The notes beneath the pieces are model-generated. The model had not been told where the DNA came from. It ran no database searches and saw only the letters and a program-made list of their open reading frames with translations. Of a DNA stretch of 47,435 nucleotides, positions 26,328-35,860 are shown piece by piece (position 1 is the stretch's first letter; every line of letters begins with the position of its first letter). The stretch covers positions 1 through 47,435 of the forward strand of contig JBCCHD010000030.1 in NCBI GenBank assembly GCA_039028935.1, given 5' to 3'. This DNA comes from Pseudomonadota bacterium. GTDB taxonomy: Bacteria > Pseudomonadota > Gammaproteobacteria > Steroidobacterales > SZUA-146. The position numbers and the translations under genes are program-made.

Positions 26328-27571
26328 AAACACCGCGCATCGCATTGCCCGTATGGCGCTTTGATCCGATTATGCTGACCATTACTTTGGCGCTGCTATT
26401 GATCGGGTTACTCATGATGTCGTCAGCGTCGATCACGGTTTCCGAGCAGGACTACGGCGATCCGCTGTTTCTCCTTAAGAAGCAGGCCGTGTTCACGCTT
26501 ATAGGTCTTATCGGTGTGATCGCGGCGATGAGTGTGCCCGCTCGTTTCTGGCAATGGTCAGGCTATCTGTCGTTAATCGTCGCGTTTGTGTTGCTTATCG
26601 TAGTGCTGATTCCGGGAATTGGTCACACCGTAAACGGCAGTACCCGTTGGATTCGGCTCGGGTTTATGAACTTTCAGGCCTCAGAAGCAGCTCGGCTATT
26701 GATGCTGTTTTACCTGTGTAGCTACCTGGTGCGCCACAACGACCAGGTGCGTGAATCGTTTGCCGGATTTGCTAAACCCATGCTCTTTGTGGTTCTGGCA
26801 AGCTGCCTGTTGTTACTCGAACCGGATTTTGGCGCGGCCACGGTGCTACTCGGTGTCACACTGGGTGTGCTGTTCATTGGCGGCGTACGCTTTCGCCACT
26901 ATGTGCTATTGGTGGTATTGGCGGTGGCCGCGATGGCGGCCATGGCAACATCGTCGACCTACCGCATGCAACGTCTGACGGCTTTTTGGGATCCGTGGCA
27001 GGACCCGTTTGGTAATGGTTTTCAACTCACCCAATCGCTCATTGCTATTGGGCGTGGCGAGCTGTTCGGCGTGGGCTTGGGCGACAGTGTACAAAAACTG
27101 TTTTATCTGCCTGAAGCCCACACCGATTTTGTTTTTGCCGTACTCGCCGAAGAATTTGGTCTCATGGGATCCGTGCTGGTCCTGGCGCTGTTTTTTGCAC
27201 TGGTCGCACGCGGTTTCGCTATCGCGCGTCGCGCCATGCGCATGGATTTGCCGTTTCAAGGTTATTTGGCCTACAGCATTTCCATTTGGTTTGCCCTGCA
27301 GTCGTTTATCAACATTGGCGTGAATATGGGCGCATTGCCCACCAAAGGCCTGACTCTGCCGCTCATGAGCTACGGCGGAAGCAGCCTGATCATGTCGATG
27401 GTGTCTGTGGGTATTTTGCTGCGCATTTATCACGAGGTAGCGGGTGTTGAATCGAAAGTCGATATGGCCCCGCTCATGGCGAGTAATGCAACGCGTAAAG
27501 CCGCCGCTAATGCGGCGCGAGCGACGGCTAAACGCGCGGCTAAAACCCGTGGACGGAGGGCGGCAGCATGA
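26324..27571 (+). CDS. ftsW: Septal peptidoglycan glycosyltransferase FtsW
   Basis: A 415-residue SEDS-family protein with about ten transmembrane helices. It polymerises lipid II into septal glycan together with FtsI. Typical stretches are LLMMSSASITVSE, GSTRWIRLGFMNFQASEAARL, LLLEPDFGAA, YRMQRLTAFWDPWQDPFGNGFQLTQS, LPEAHTDFVFAVLAEEFG and TKGLTLPLMSYGGSS. I chose the ATG at 26324 because it overlaps the murD stop and has GGAG upstream; an ATG at 26309 would add five residues. The C-terminal 35-40 residues after the last helix are unusual: almost only Ala, Lys, Arg and Thr (RKAAANAARATAKRAAKTRG), like a histone H1 tail. This is longer and more basic than usual. It ends in an ATGA overlap with murG. 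Confidence 0.96.
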   Translation: MKTPRIALPVWRFDPIMLTITLALLLIGLLMMSSASITVSEQDYGDPLFLLKKQAVFTLIGLIGVIAAMSVPARFWQWSGYLSLIVAFVLLIVVLIPGIGHTVNGSTRWIRLGFMNFQASEAARLLMLFYLCSYLVRHNDQVRESFAGFAKPMLFVVLASCLLLLEPDFGAATVLLGVTLGVLFIGGVRFRHYVLLVVLAVAAMAAMATSSTYRMQRLTAFWDPWQDPFGNGFQLTQSLIAIGRGELFGVGLGDSVQKLFYLPEAHTDFVFAVLAEEFGLMGSVLVLALFFALVARGFAIARRAMRMDLPFQGYLAYSISIWFALQSFINIGVNMGALPTKGLTLPLMSYGGSSLIMSMVSVGILLRIYHEVAGVESKVDMAPLMASNATRKAAANAARATAKRAAKTRGRRAAA

Positions 27572-28650
27572 GTCGCATTCTGGTCATGGCCGGTGGCACA
27601 GGCGGGCATATTTTTCCAGCTTTGGCGGTGGCCAAAAAGCTCCGTGGCTTGGGGTGCGAGGTGCGTTGGCTTGGCAGTCAGGGCGGCATGGAACAACGAC
27701 TCGTGGATAAAGCAGGCTTCGAGGGCGATTGGATTTCGGTCGCTGGCGTGCGAGGCAAAGGGTGGCGCACTAAGCTCTTGGCCCCATTTCGTCTGGTGGC
27801 CAGTGTTTGGCAGGCGCTACGAGTATTGCGTTTACGCCGACCGGATGCCGTGCTCGGTATGGGCGGTTTTGCGTCCGGCCCAGGCGGCCTTGCCGCATGG
27901 CTCACCCGGCGGCCGTTGATCATTCACGAGCAAAACGCCGTGGCGGGCACGACCAACAAAGTCCTGTCCCGACTTGCCGATAAAGTGTTTACGGCGTTTC
28001 CGCATGCGTTTGGAACGCGTGCACAAGCGGTTGTCGGTAATCCAGTGCGCGACGACATCATCGCGCTTCCAGTACCTGAGCAACGATTTGCCAAACGTGA
28101 GGGCGCATTGCGCGTGCTCGTACTGGGCGGTAGTCAGGGTGCGCTGGCGTTGAATGAGTATGTGCCTCGCGAACTGGCTGAGTGGGCCAAAACGCAGCCG
28201 ATAAGCGTGCTGCATCAGTCCGGCGAGCGCACGTTTTCAACCGCCCAAGATGCCTATGAAGGCGCGCGACTCACGGTCAATGTCGTGCCGTTCATAACGG
28301 ACATGGCCCAGGCGTACGGTTGGGCTGATTTGGCCGTGTGCCGTGCCGGTGCGCTGACGATCTCCGAACTCGCGGCGGCCGGGCTCGCGGCGGTGCTGGT
28401 GCCGTTTCCATTTGCCATAGACGATCATCAGACGCTTAATGCCGCGTATCTTGAACAAGTGGGTGCGGGGCGCATTCTCGCTGAGCGGGATTGTCAACCT
28501 GGTGCACTCGTGGCCATGCTCAAAGAAGTCGCGGACGATCGCGGGCGGCTTTTGGCCATGGCGACGGCGGCGCGTCACCAGCGCCAGCCCGACTCGGCGA
28601 ATGTGGTCGCCGTGTCGTGCGTGGAACTCGCTTCGGGAGTGGCGCTATGA
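27568..28650 (+). CDS. murG: UDP-GlcNAc:lipid I N-acetylglucosaminyltransferase MurG
   Basis: A 360-residue GT-B glycosyltransferase on the inner face of the membrane that converts lipid I to lipid II. The N-terminal glycine-rich loops are present ([16 protein letters not shown], about 6-21; [13 protein letters not shown], about 95-107), with [12 protein letters not shown] and GNPVR following. In the C-terminal domain, [49 protein letters not shown] binds UDP-GlcNAc (shown here only as recognisable segments). The ATG overlaps the ftsW stop (ATGA). Length matches E. coli MurG (355). The murC start overlaps its stop (ATGA). Confidence 0.97.
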   Translation: MSRILVMAGGTGGHIFPALAVAKKLRGLGCEVRWLGSQGGMEQRLVDKAGFEGDWISVAGVRGKGWRTKLLAPFRLVASVWQALRVLRLRRPDAVLGMGGFASGPGGLAAWLTRRPLIIHEQNAVAGTTNKVLSRLADKVFTAFPHAFGTRAQAVVGNPVRDDIIALPVPEQRFAKREGALRVLVLGGSQGALALNEYVPRELAEWAKTQPISVLHQSGERTFSTAQDAYEGARLTVNVVPFITDMAQAYGWADLAVCRAGALTISELAAAGLAAVLVPFPFAIDDHQTLNAAYLEQVGAGRILAERDCQPGALVAMLKEVADDRGRLLAMATAARHQRQPDSANVVAVSCVELASGVAL

Positions 28651-30065
28651 ACGATCGCATGCGCCGTATCAATCGTATTCACTTTGTGGGCATCGGTGGC
28701 GTTGGTATGGGCGGCATCGCCGAGGTGCTGATCAATCTGGGCTATCTGGTGCAAGGGTCGGATTTGCACGAAGGCAGTGTGACGCGCCGACTTCAAAGCT
28801 TGGGGGCCACGCTGTTTATAGGCCATGACGCCGCGCATGTTGCCGAAGCGGATGTGGTAGTGGTATCGAGCGCCATTGCCGGCGGTAATCCAGAAGTAGA
28901 CGAGGCTCATCGTTTGCGCATTCCGGTTGTACGCCGCGCCGAAATGCTCGGTGAACTGATGCGTTTTCGACACGCGATAGCGGTTGCCGGTACGCATGGT
29001 AAGACCACCACAACCAGTCTGGTGGCGAGCGTGTTGGCCGAAGGTGGTGAGGACCCCACCTTTGTCATTGGTGGGCAGCTTATTAGCGCCGGCAGTAATG
29101 CACGTCTCGGCGCGGGCAAATACTTGGTTGCCGAAGCCGATGAAAGCGATGCGTCGTTTCTGCACCTGCAACCGATGATTGCGATCGTCACCAATGTCGA
29201 TGCGGATCATTTGGCGACATACGATAACGATTTTGAAAAGCTAAAGAGTGGTTTTACCGACTTTCTGCATAACCTGCCGTTTTACGGTCTCGTTGTGCTG
29301 TGCGGTGACGACGAAGGCGCAACGTCGCTCATCCCATCGATTACCCGCTCCGTTCTGACTTACGGCACGGGGCCCGACAACGACCTTCGCGCTGTGAATA
29401 TTGAACGCGACGGTATGGTCATGCGCTTCGATGTGTTAAGCGAGACACACGACACGCTCTCAATCGAGCTCAACTTGCCCGGACTGCACAACGTGCGCAA
29501 CGCGCTCGCGGCGATTGCCATTGCGCGCGAACTGAATATTGCCGATGAGGCCGTGGCCAGAGCGCTCAATCAGTTCGAGGGTATTGGTCGACGCTTTCAA
29601 GTGTATGGCGACATCGAGACGTCAGCCGGTCAGGTGTTGATGGTGGACGACTATGGCCATCATCCAACGGAAGTCGACGCAACCGTGCAGGCGGCCAATC
29701 GCGGATGGCCTGATCGTCGGCTTGTGGTGGTGTTTCAGCCGCATCGTTATACGCGCACGCGTGATTTGTTCGATGACTTTGCGCGCGTTTTGTCCAAGGC
29801 GGACGTACTGCTGTTGTGCAATGTGTATCCCGCCGGCGAAGCGCCGATTGCCGGTGCTGACAGCCGCTCATTGGCGCGTGCGATTCGTACGCGCGGTCAA
29901 GTCGAGCCGATATTGATCGATGATCTGGACAACTTACCGAATGTGTTGAGTGCGGTGCTCAAGGAACAGGATCTGCTGCTGACACTTGGTGCGGGCAGCA
30001 TCGGCGGTGTAGCGGCAGCGTTACCAACAGCACTTCGCGCCTGTGCGGATGGGGAGGGAGCATGA
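28647..30065 (+). CDS. murC: UDP-N-acetylmuramate:L-alanine ligase MurC
   Basis: A 472-residue Mur ligase that begins stem-peptide synthesis by adding L-Ala. [16 protein letters not shown] (11-26) is the N-terminal Rossmann motif; [10 protein letters not shown] (115-124) the ATP loop; [18 protein letters not shown] and [10 protein letters not shown] the central and C-terminal signatures. The ATG at 28647 overlaps the murG stop; the open frame runs on upstream inside murG without homology. The next gene is ddl, with no murB between them, so UDP-MurNAc must be supplied by a murB elsewhere, as in many gammaproteobacteria. Length is close to the 491 of E. coli. Confidence 0.97.
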   Translation: MNDRMRRINRIHFVGIGGVGMGGIAEVLINLGYLVQGSDLHEGSVTRRLQSLGATLFIGHDAAHVAEADVVVVSSAIAGGNPEVDEAHRLRIPVVRRAEMLGELMRFRHAIAVAGTHGKTTTTSLVASVLAEGGEDPTFVIGGQLISAGSNARLGAGKYLVAEADESDASFLHLQPMIAIVTNVDADHLATYDNDFEKLKSGFTDFLHNLPFYGLVVLCGDDEGATSLIPSITRSVLTYGTGPDNDLRAVNIERDGMVMRFDVLSETHDTLSIELNLPGLHNVRNALAAIAIARELNIADEAVARALNQFEGIGRRFQVYGDIETSAGQVLMVDDYGHHPTEVDATVQAANRGWPDRRLVVVFQPHRYTRTRDLFDDFARVLSKADVLLLCNVYPAGEAPIAGADSRSLARAIRTRGQVEPILIDDLDNLPNVLSAVLKEQDLLLTLGAGSIGGVAAALPTALRACADGEGA

Positions 30066-31024
30066 GCCTACCTCCGTTACGTATTCAGGACCCAGCCGAG
30101 TTCGGCAAAGTAGCGGTATTGATGGGCGGCTGGTCGGCCGAGCGGGACATTTCGTTGCAAACCGGCACCGCCATTCTCGCCGCACTTCGGTCTCGTGGAA
30201 TAGAAGCCCAGACGGTTGATCCACGTGACTCATTTCAAGCGGCGCTTCAGGATGGCGGATACGCTCGCGCGTTCATCGCGCTTCATGGGCGGGGTGGCGA
30301 GGACGGTACCGTGCAGGGTGCATTAGAGCTCTTGCAAATCCCCTACACCGGTAGCGGTGTGTTGGGGTCGGCAATCAGTATGGATAAGGTGCGCAGCAAA
30401 CAGTTGTTTGAAGCAGCGGGTTTAGCCACACCCGGTTATCGACTTGTGCGCTTTGCTGATGAGCTTGACGACGCGGCCGCTGCACTTGGCTTTCCACTGG
30501 CGGTAAAGCCTGCACGCGAGGGGTCGAGTATCGGTCTAAACAAAGTGACGCGGGCTGACGAATTGCGTCGTGCATTTGATGCGGCGAACGCACTCGACAC
30601 GCACGTTTTACTCGAACAATGGATCGAAGGGCCGGAGTATACGGCGGCGGTCATGAGTGGCGTGGTGTTGCCCATGATTCGTATTGAGACGCCAAACGTG
30701 TTTTACGACTATGAGGCCAAATATTTTTCGAACACCACGCAGTATCACTGTCCATGTGGACTCGATCCTGATACCGAAGCGCGCTACGCGCAGGACGTGT
30801 TGAATGCGTTCGAGGCGACCTCCGCGCGCGGTTGGGGTCGGGTCGATTTCATGACCGATAGCAACGGCAGCGCACTCATGTTGGAAGTCAACACGGTGCC
30901 GGGTATGACCGCTACGAGTCTTGTGCCGATGGCCGCCAAAGAGCTGGGCTGTTCGTTCGAGGAGCTTGTGTGGCGCGTCCTAGAGACGAGCTTATCCGAC
31001 GAGGAGGCACGCCATGTGGACTAA
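30062..31024 (+). CDS. ddlB: D-alanine:D-alanine ligase DdlB
   Basis: A 320-residue ATP-grasp enzyme that makes the D-Ala-D-Ala dipeptide used by MurF. It begins with [19 protein letters not shown] (the N-terminal loop with the catalytic Glu and Ser). [33 protein letters not shown], and WGRVDFM...[18 protein letters not shown] near the end bind ATP, Mg and substrate. The start overlaps the murC stop (ATGA) and is preceded by GGGGAGGGAGC. ftsQ overlaps its end by 11 bp. Length is close to E. coli DdlB (306), and it sits in the classic murC-ddlB-ftsQ position. Confidence 0.96.
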   Translation: MSLPPLRIQDPAEFGKVAVLMGGWSAERDISLQTGTAILAALRSRGIEAQTVDPRDSFQAALQDGGYARAFIALHGRGGEDGTVQGALELLQIPYTGSGVLGSAISMDKVRSKQLFEAAGLATPGYRLVRFADELDDAAAALGFPLAVKPAREGSSIGLNKVTRADELRRAFDAANALDTHVLLEQWIEGPEYTAAVMSGVVLPMIRIETPNVFYDYEAKYFSNTTQYHCPCGLDPDTEARYAQDVLNAFEATSARGWGRVDFMTDSNGSALMLEVNTVPGMTATSLVPMAAKELGCSFEELVWRVLETSLSDEEARHVD

Positions 31025-31811
31025 ACGGAAAAAAACCAATCGCATGCGCAAAGAGAAGAAAGTGCGTCGTGCACCGCAAATGCCGAAAGTGCAGTTCACA
31101 GGTGTGCAGCTCCCGCTGCGGTCTCTGGCTTTGTTTGCAGTAGTTGGGCTTGTTTCCGTGATTGCCTGGCGACTGGCGGACCGGCCGGTGAGCGCCATTT
31201 TAGTCAACGCGCCGTTCCAACGGGTGTCGGCGATGCAGATTGAAGCGGTGGTGCGGGCTGAATTGGGCCGTGGTTTGCTAACGACGGACCTGGATCAAGT
31301 CCGGGCCAAACTCGAAGCGCATGCCTGGGTCGACGAGGTGCGTTTGCGACGTCGTTGGCCTGACGCGTTGGAAGTCGGCGTTGTGGAACAACAAGCCGCC
31401 GCGAGATGGGGTGATTCCGGATTGCTGAATACGCGCGGTGAACTGTTTATTGAAGACACCGCTCGCGCGGTCAGTGAGCTGCCGCAGTTGATCGGCCCAA
31501 AAGGCGAAGAGACTCAGGTAGCGGCACGTTATCTGCAGCTTCACGCCACGTTGCTCAAACATGGTTTTCAGCTTCGTGCCGTCAGGCTGGATGAGCGCGG
31601 CGCGTGGCGACTGACGTTGTCATCGGGGCTTGAAGTGCGGTTAGGGAGAGAGTCGGTGGACGAGCGTGTCGAGCGGTTTCTAACGCTCGTGACACCGTTG
31701 ATCGCGGGGCGAGCAGAACTGGTCGATTACATCGATATGCGTTACGCCAACGGCTTTGCAATTGGCTGGTCTGACAGCGAAGACGACACTGGGGAAGAGC
31801 AAGATGCCTAA
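31014..31811 (+). CDS. ftsQ: Cell division protein FtsQ
   Basis: A 265-residue bitopic protein. A strongly basic cytoplasmic N-terminus ([18 protein letters not shown]) is followed by one transmembrane helix (about 36-52). The POTRA domain (about 60-130) starts with ILVNAPFQRVSAMQIE and contains the AHAWVDEVRLRRRWPDALEVGVVEQ segment as recognisable pieces. The beta domain ends with YIDMRYANGFAIGW, the FtsQ signature. FtsQ scaffolds FtsB and FtsL and links early and late divisome proteins. It overlaps ddlB by 11 bp and ftsA by 8 bp. The acidic tail (SDSEDDTGEEQDA) also encodes the ribosome-binding region for ftsA. Confidence 0.95.
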   Translation: MWTKRKKTNRMRKEKKVRRAPQMPKVQFTGVQLPLRSLALFAVVGLVSVIAWRLADRPVSAILVNAPFQRVSAMQIEAVVRAELGRGLLTTDLDQVRAKLEAHAWVDEVRLRRRWPDALEVGVVEQQAAARWGDSGLLNTRGELFIEDTARAVSELPQLIGPKGEETQVAARYLQLHATLLKHGFQLRAVRLDERGAWRLTLSSGLEVRLGRESVDERVERFLTLVTPLIAGRAELVDYIDMRYANGFAIGWSDSEDDTGEEQDA

Positions 31812-33033
31812 ACAAGAAAAAAATCTCATTGTGGGTCTGGATATCGGCACGTCTAAAGTAGTGGCGATTGTGGGTGAGATTAATGAAGAAGGTGAACTCG
31901 AGGTAATCGGCATCGGCACGAACCCGTCACGTGGGCTGAAGAAAGGTGTCGTCGTCAATATTGAATCCACCGTTCATTCCATTCGTCGCGCCGTTGAGGA
32001 AGCCGAACTGATGGCCGATTGCGAGGTGCACTCGGTGTATGCCGGGATTGCTGGGTCGCACGTTCGATCACTAAACTCACATGGCATCGTCGCTATTCGA
32101 GAGAAAGAAGTGTCGGCGTCTGACGTGGATCGAGCCATCGACTCAGCCCGCGCGGTCGCCATTCCAGCCGATCAAAAGACCTTACATGTGTTGCCGCAGG
32201 AGTTTGTCATTGATGGTCAAGAGGGCATCAAAGAACCAATCGGCATGCATGGTGTTCGCCTGGAGGCCAAGGTCCATATGGTGACCGGCGCAGCGAGCGC
32301 TGCACAGAACATCGTTAAGTGTGTCCAGCGCTGTGGGCTTGAAGTGGATGATGTGGTGCTCGAGCAGTTGGCGTCGAGTTACTCGGTATTGACCGAGGAT
32401 GAGAAAGAACTCGGTGTGTGTCTGGTCGATATTGGCGGTGGCACAACCGATATTGCGGTGTTCGCGGGCGGTGCCATTCAGCATACGGCGGTCATTCCGA
32501 TCGCGGGCGATCAGGTGACCAATGACATCGCCGTATCGATGCGCACGCCCACGCAACACGCAGAAGAAATCAAGATCCGGTACGCCTGCGCGCTGTCGCA
32601 GCTGGCCAATCCGGACGAAACCATCGAAGTGCCAAGTGTCGGCGATCGACCGCCGCGACGACTGGCTCGTCAAACGCTCGCCGAGATCGTTGAGCCACGC
32701 TATGAGGAGTTATTCAGCCTCATCAGTGAAGAGCTGCGCCGGTCTGGCTTTGAGCCTGTGATCGCTGCCGGCATCGTCGTGACGGGCGGTACAGCCAAAA
32801 TGGAGGGTGCCGTAGAGCTGGCCGAAGAAGTGTTTCATATGCCGGTTCGCTTGGGCGTACCGCAACACGTTTACGGTTTGGCGGACGTCGTACGCAATCC
32901 CATCCATGCCACGGGTGTAGGGCTGTTGCTCTACGGTCGCGACAATATTTCCAGCCGGAACGTCGACTCGGGCGGCGTGGGCTTAAAGGATGTTTGGGAA
33001 CGAATGAAATCTTGGTTTAGAGGCAATTTTTAG
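31804..33033 (+). CDS. ftsA: Cell division protein FtsA
   Basis: A 409-residue actin-like ATPase that anchors FtsZ to the membrane. It starts LIVGLDIGTSKVVAIVGE (phosphate-1 motif, about 8-25), has the SHS2/1C subdomain (about 85-165), then VCLVDIGGGTTDIAVF (phosphate-2) and AAGIVVTGGTAKMEG (adenosine motif). The C-terminal amphipathic membrane-targeting helix, VWERMKSWFRGNF, is intact. The start at 31804 overlaps ftsQ by 8 bp; an in-frame ATG at 31756 lies inside ftsQ and adds nothing conserved. ftsZ follows after 55 bp. Confidence 0.97.
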   Translation: MPKQEKNLIVGLDIGTSKVVAIVGEINEEGELEVIGIGTNPSRGLKKGVVVNIESTVHSIRRAVEEAELMADCEVHSVYAGIAGSHVRSLNSHGIVAIREKEVSASDVDRAIDSARAVAIPADQKTLHVLPQEFVIDGQEGIKEPIGMHGVRLEAKVHMVTGAASAAQNIVKCVQRCGLEVDDVVLEQLASSYSVLTEDEKELGVCLVDIGGGTTDIAVFAGGAIQHTAVIPIAGDQVTNDIAVSMRTPTQHAEEIKIRYACALSQLANPDETIEVPSVGDRPPRRLARQTLAEIVEPRYEELFSLISEELRRSGFEPVIAAGIVVTGGTAKMEGAVELAEEVFHMPVRLGVPQHVYGLADVVRNPIHATGVGLLLYGRDNISSRNVDSGGVGLKDVWERMKSWFRGNF

Positions 33034-33088
33034 GTTTGGTTTTTTAGCAATCGTAATTAGATAAATAGGAACTCACTAGGGGACAATC

Positions 33089-34237
33089 ATGTTTGAACTT
33101 ATGGATTCGTACAGCGAAAACGCTGTCATTAAAGTAATCGGCGTCGGTGGCGGAGGCGGCAATGCCGTCGCGCACATGGTGCAGTCGGGCATCGAAGGCG
33201 TGGAATTTATTTGTGCCAATACCGATGCGCAAGCGCTGAAAAACGCCAAGGTAAAAACAGCCTTGCAGATCGGTTGTGACATCACCAAGGGCCTGGGCGC
33301 TGGCGCCAATCCGGACACCGGTCGACAGGCGGCGTTGGAGGATCGCGACCGCATTATGGAAGTGATCGAAGGCTCCGATATGCTCTTTATTACCGCCGGC
33401 ATGGGAGGCGGAACGGGTACCGGCGCGGCGCCTGTGGTCGCACAGATCGCCAAGGAGATGAATATTCTGACGGTTGCCGTTGTGACGAAACCGTTCAATA
33501 TGGAAGGTAAGAAGCGCAGCCACATCGCCGATCAAGGCATTGCTGAGCTTGGCAAGTACTGTGACTCGCTCATTACAATTCCCAACCAAAAGCTGCTGAC
33601 CGTGCTGGGCAGCGATACCACGTTACTCAACGCCTTCCGCTCCGCGAACGAAGTGCTTCAAGGCGCGGTGCAGGGTATCGCTGAGCTGATTACGTGTCCG
33701 GGTTTGATCAACGTCGACTTTGCGGATGTGCGCACTGTGATGGCGGAAATGGGCATGGCCATGATGGGGTCGGGCTACTCCGAGGGCGCCGACCGCGCGC
33801 GCGAAGCGGCTGAAGCGGCCGTTTCCAGTCCGCTGCTTGAGGACATTAATCTGTCGGGTGCCAACGGTATCCTTGTGAATGTAACGGCCGGCATGGATCT
33901 GTCTATCGGTGAGTTTGAGGAAGTCGGTTCAACCGTCAAAGAGTTTGCGTCCGAAGACGCCACGGTGGTGGTCGGAACGGTGATCGACGCGGAGATGGGC
34001 GAGGGTATTCGTGTCACCGTCGTGGCGACCGGATTGGGCTCGCCCGTTGCGCGCGCGGAGACTCCCAATATGAAGGTCGTCGCGCCTCGGACGGCGGCCG
34101 GCGACGCAAACTACCGCGTGTTCGATCGTCCTACCCATGAACGTCGACGCGCGGCGGTGGGCGAGAGCCCCGTTGTCCTGCCTGATGAAGAGGAAATGCT
34201 TGATATTCCTGCATTTTTACGTCGACAAGCGGACTAA
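33089..34237 (+). CDS. ftsZ: Cell division GTPase FtsZ
   Basis: A 382-residue tubulin homologue that forms the Z ring. It has IGVGGGGGNAV (about 17-27), the tubulin signature GGGTGTG (106-112), the T7-loop NVDFADVR, and an Ala/Arg-rich linker. The C-terminal peptide LDIPAFLRRQAD (371-382) binds FtsA, ZipA and ZapD; zapD is also in this window. The ATG is preceded by AGGGGACAATC. The 55-bp ftsA-ftsZ spacer shows no clear promoter, although internal ftsZ promoters are common within upstream genes. Length matches E. coli FtsZ (383). Confidence 0.98.
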   Translation: MFELMDSYSENAVIKVIGVGGGGGNAVAHMVQSGIEGVEFICANTDAQALKNAKVKTALQIGCDITKGLGAGANPDTGRQAALEDRDRIMEVIEGSDMLFITAGMGGGTGTGAAPVVAQIAKEMNILTVAVVTKPFNMEGKKRSHIADQGIAELGKYCDSLITIPNQKLLTVLGSDTTLLNAFRSANEVLQGAVQGIAELITCPGLINVDFADVRTVMAEMGMAMMGSGYSEGADRAREAAEAAVSSPLLEDINLSGANGILVNVTAGMDLSIGEFEEVGSTVKEFASEDATVVVGTVIDAEMGEGIRVTVVATGLGSPVARAETPNMKVVAPRTAAGDANYRVFDRPTHERRRAAVGESPVVLPDEEEMLDIPAFLRRQAD

Positions 34238-34475
34238 GGAATCCGGCGCAGTGCGCCTGATTACGACATTCCTTTGACGCTTTTGGAATAGTTCTAAGCG
34301 CATTGCTTGCGCTTTATGACTTGAATGTGTAAGGTTCCGCGCCTGCGGCCCTGGGTACGGGTCTGCGCGTGCACGGCAAAAAAACCACGCAGGGATTTTT
34401 GCGCGGCATCCGAGGTCTGAGTCTGTTCAGGATCGAACGGAAAGGGCTTCGCGCTATCAAATAGAGGTTGTTTTT
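34238..34475 (+). other. Intergenic region between ftsZ and lpxC
   Basis: AAGCGCA (34296-34302) and TGCGCTT (34308-34314) form a 7-bp hairpin with a 5-base loop, but the T-tract is weak (TATGAC), so termination after ftsZ is uncertain. A GGCGCA/TGCGCC hairpin lies earlier (about 34246). No convincing lpxC promoter was identified. GAGG precedes the lpxC ATG. Confidence 0.4.
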
Positions 34476-35387
34476 ATGCTGAGACAACGCACCCTGAAGA
34501 ACACCATTCGCGCGACGGGCGTCGGCCTGCATACGGGCGAAAAAGTGTTTATGACACTCCGCCCGGCGGCGCCGGACAGCGGCATTATTTTTCGTCGTGT
34601 CGACCTTGAACAGCCGGTCGATATTCCCGCCAATGCGAATTACGTCGGTGACACCCAGCTGGGTACAACGCTGGTGAAAGACGGCGCCCGTGTGTCGACA
34701 GTCGAACACCTGCTCTCGGCCTTTGCGGGATTAGGTATCGATAATGCCTATGTCGACGTAAGCGCGCCGGAGGTGCCGATCATGGACGGCAGTGCCGGTC
34801 CGTTTGTGTTCCTGCTGCAGTCGGCCGGGATCGAACACCAAAATGTCGCTAAGAAGTTCATTCGCATTAAAGACAAAGTGCGCGTAGAAGATGGCGATAA
34901 ATGGGCGGAATTTGTTCCGTTTAACGGCTTCAAAGTCGACTTCTCCATCGAGTTCGATCACCCCATATTTAAGCGGCATAGTCAGCATGCCTCGATCGAT
35001 TTCTCCACCACGTCGTTTTTGCGTGAGGTCAGTCGTGCCCGCACCTTTGGGTTCATGCGCGACATTGAAGCGTTGCGCAGCCAGAATTTGACGCTGGGTG
35101 GCACACTCGACAATGCCATCGTGCTCGACGACTACCGCATCCTCAATGAAGACGGCTTGCGCTACGAGGACGAGTTTGTAAAACACAAGATTCTCGACGC
35201 GATTGGCGATCTGTATTTGCTGGGGCACAGCCTAATTGGTGCGTTCAAGGGTCACAAATCGGGCCACGAGCTCAATAACACCTTGTTGCGCACGCTTATG
35301 GCCACGCAAGAGGCCTGGGAAGAGGTGACTTTCGATGACGTGGCCAAAGCCCCGATCTCTTACGTAGGGACGGTCGCCCCCGCTTGA
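34476..35387 (+). CDS. lpxC: UDP-3-O-acyl-N-acetylglucosamine deacetylase LpxC
   Basis: A 303-residue zinc amidase, the committed step of lipid A synthesis. It starts [20 protein letters not shown] (the usual N-terminus). Zinc ligands are His78 ([12 protein letters not shown]), His237 and Asp241 ([14 protein letters not shown]). The catalytic general acid/base is represented by His264 (KSGHELNN) and the Glu77 next to His78. It lies after ftsZ, its standard place at the end of the dcw region. The C-terminus (after 270) is short and ends in SYVGTVAPA. In E. coli the C-terminal residues are the FtsH degradation signal; this tail looks different, so turnover may differ. Presence of the gene confirms an LPS-bearing outer membrane. 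Confidence 0.97.
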   Translation: MLRQRTLKNTIRATGVGLHTGEKVFMTLRPAAPDSGIIFRRVDLEQPVDIPANANYVGDTQLGTTLVKDGARVSTVEHLLSAFAGLGIDNAYVDVSAPEVPIMDGSAGPFVFLLQSAGIEHQNVAKKFIRIKDKVRVEDGDKWAEFVPFNGFKVDFSIEFDHPIFKRHSQHASIDFSTTSFLREVSRARTFGFMRDIEALRSQNLTLGGTLDNAIVLDDYRILNEDGLRYEDEFVKHKILDAIGDLYLLGHSLIGAFKGHKSGHELNNTLLRTLMATQEAWEEVTFDDVAKAPISYVGTVAPA

Positions 35388-35483
35388 TTCGCCTCGCGTC
35401 GATGGGTTCGGCCTGCGGGGCGATGGGCGACGTGCATAGAGAACCAAGGCCTGGGGCGTTAGGATGTGTCCCGAGCGCTACAA

Positions 35484-35825
35484 TTATGTAGAATATCGGC
35501 TCTGGGGATCCTCAGGGGGAGGATTAGGCCGGACTTTCACGATGACCGTATCAGCGTCTAAATTGTGATCTGCAGCCAGGTTTTGCAGCAGCTTCTGTGC
35601 GTAGAATCGGATTCGGGCTGCCCAAGGTGCAGAATCGCAGATTAACGTGAGCGTGGCGTCGGTGAGACTCACCGCGATCACATGATCGCGCATCGGTGCC
35701 TCGAGTGCCTCGGCTACCTGATTACGCAGCGCGACTTGACGCGTGGCTTCTTTGGCCAGCGCGCTCAACTCTGGGTTTTGCCCGAGCAGCAAAGATTGAA
35801 TAGACTTGGGCTCTTTTGCCGACAT
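35484..35825 (-). CDS. dciA: DciA (DUF721), replicative helicase loader/operator
   Basis: A 113-residue protein with the DUF721 domain (about 8-100), including the conserved APWAARIRFYAQKLLQNL segment (about 66-83). DciA is the ancestral bacterial protein that helps load DnaB, replaced in E. coli by phage-derived DnaC. Its presence indicates that this organism uses the DciA route. The gene is on the minus strand between lpxC and the M23 peptidase gene and is divergent from the latter, with a 35-bp spacer. That is a common arrangement near secA in gammaproteobacteria. The C-terminus is short and polar (NPPPEDPQSRYST). Confidence 0.88.
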   Translation of the reverse strand: MSAKEPKSIQSLLLGQNPELSALAKEATRQVALRNQVAEALEAPMRDHVIAVSLTDATLTLICDSAPWAARIRFYAQKLLQNLAADHNLDADTVIVKVRPNPPPEDPQSRYST

Positions 35826-35860
35826 GAATCGACCATAACACGGGACACGCAGCAGACAGT

